Source of the DNA: Paenibacillus helianthi
GTDB lineage: Bacteria > Bacillota > Bacilli > Paenibacillales > Paenibacillaceae
Reading direction: 5' to 3'
Assembly: GCF_001909055.1 (NCBI RefSeq)
Contig: NZ_LVWI01000003.1
Span: forward strand, 62,001 to 126,000
Length of the DNA stretch: 64,000 nucleotides
Below are positions 63,411-64,000 of this stretch, piece by piece. The position numbers and the translations under genes are program-made. Positions within the stretch are counted from its first letter, which is position 1. Each line of letters begins with the position of its first letter. The notes under the pieces were generated by a model. The model was not told where the DNA came from, made no database searches, and worked only from the letters and a program-made list of their open reading frames with translations.

Positions 63411-64000
63411 ATGGGAAAAGCAATTGAGGTGAAAAGTCTGCGAAAATCCTTTAAGGGTACAGAAGTCCTTAAGGGCATCGATTTTGAAGTGAAGCGGGGT
63501 GAGATTTTCGCCCTGCTCGGCTCTAACGGCGCGGGCAAAACGACGATTGTCAGTATCCTTACTACGCTGCTCAAACAGGATGGAGGCACTGCCACCGTTA
63601 ACGGATTTGACGTTGCGTCAGATCCCGAGAACGTACGGCATGCGATCAGTCTGACCGGGCAATTTGCCGCCGTGGACGAAATATTGACCGGGCGGGAAAA
63701 TCTTATCATGATCGCCAAACTGCGACACCTCCCCAATCCGCGTCAAGTGGCTGACGATCTGCTGATACGCTTCAGCTTGACTGAGGCCGCCAACCGCAGG
63801 GCTTCCACCTATTCGGGCGGTATGCGCCGGAGGTTAGACATTGCCATGAGCCTGATCGGAAACCCGCAGCTTATTTTCCTCGACGAGCCGACGACAGGGC
63901 TTGACCCCGAGGCACGTATTGAGGCATGGAAGATGGTCAAGGAGCTGTCGGACGGTGGCACGACGGTATTCCTGACCACTCAGTATTTGGATGAGGCTGA
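63411..64000 (+). CDS. ABC transporter ATP-binding protein, DrrA-like (runs off the edge)
   Basis: The first 196 residues of an ABC ATPase. Walker A is GSNGAGKTT, the signature YSGGMRRRLDIA and Walker B LIFLDEPTTGLD. GQFAAVDEILTGREN resembles DrrA/daunorubicin-type and antibiotic exporters. GGGGG precedes the ATG 15 bp after the second DUF1048 gene. The membrane subunit must lie to the right of the window. The operon is probably a PadR-controlled drug or peptide exporter. Confidence 0.85.
   Translation, partial: MGKAIEVKSLRKSFKGTEVLKGIDFEVKRGEIFALLGSNGAGKTTIVSILTTLLKQDGGTATVNGFDVASDPENVRHAISLTGQFAAVDEILTGRENLIMIAKLRHLPNPRQVADDLLIRFSLTEAANRRASTYSGGMRRRLDIAMSLIGNPQLIFLDEPTTGLDPEARIEAWKMVKELSDGGTTVFLTTQYLDEA

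Overview
The window looks like a chromosomal segment of a spore-forming, plant- or soil-associated member of the Bacillota, most likely Paenibacillus. The grounds are roughly 50% GC, strong AGGAGG-type ribosome binding sites, frequent GTG and TTG starts, two YheC/YheD ATP-grasp proteins (a spore-former family), a single-gene LtaS-type lipoteichoic acid synthase, an Mrp antiporter operon, cre-like sites and several sugar-polymer enzymes with dedicated regulators. The genus is an inference from gene content; no rRNA, tRNA, phage, transposase or CRISPR array was seen.

Layout. 0-4.4 kb: an ATP-grasp gene divergent from a two-gene L-2,3-diaminopropionate (L-Dap) cassette in which an adenylate-forming domain is fused to SbnA, followed by SbnB. 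4.4-5.6 kb: a gene-poor stretch with a hairpin repeat, a strong terminator and a deleted TrmO-like pseudogene. 5.6-11 kb: an operon of CoA-transferase, OFA-type MFS carrier and FabK-like flavoprotein, preceded by two TGTGA-N6-TCACA-type boxes and followed by an NtrC-like regulator whose sigma-54 contact loop is degenerate. 11-14.2 kb: nucleotidyltransferase plus DUF6492 gene, divergent from a second YheC/YheD protein. 14.4-20 kb: malic enzyme, then a glycerol/dihydroxyacetone module (gldA, dhaKL) opposite a PocR-AraC regulator, separated by a tandem 64-bp hairpin repeat. 20-24 kb: TetR plus a large Fe-S flavoenzyme, and MarR plus an NAD(P)H-quinone-reductase-like flavoprotein, each with visible operators.

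24-31.6 kb: a small truncated universal-stress/KdpD-like gene, an Mrp operon with mrpA and mrpB fused, and a CPA1 antiporter. 31.7-35 kb: envelope genes (GT2, LTA synthase) and a MarR gene. 35-40.4 kb: an L-fucose catabolic operon (DeoR-type regulator opposite fucI, FGGY kinase, fucA, fucU) with a textbook promoter and a cre-like site at its start. 40.6-48 kb: a Rieske oxygenase, a frameshifted GNAT gene, a J-domain-like membrane protein, pyridoxine kinase, an ECF sigma/anti-sigma pair and a GT2/TPR protein. 48-60.9 kb: carbohydrate genes (GH30 with AraC; SGNH hydrolase; GT4; TIM-barrel isomerase opposite a CE7 esterase; GH51 arabinofuranosidase opposite an unusual ArsR-type regulator), interspersed with ltrA, a frameshifted YkvA gene, HxlR and cidAB. 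61-64 kb: two small conserved-looking proteins and a PadR-DUF1048-DUF1048-ABC transporter operon that runs off the right edge.

Together the window is a chain of small local regulon units, each a regulator with its own target, devoted to carbon use (fucose, arabinosyl and acetylated polymers, glycerol/DHA, organic acids), ion and pH homeostasis and envelope maintenance. The most unusual units are the adenylation-SbnA fusion with SbnB and the CoA-transferase operon with its non-canonical enhancer-binding-type regulator.
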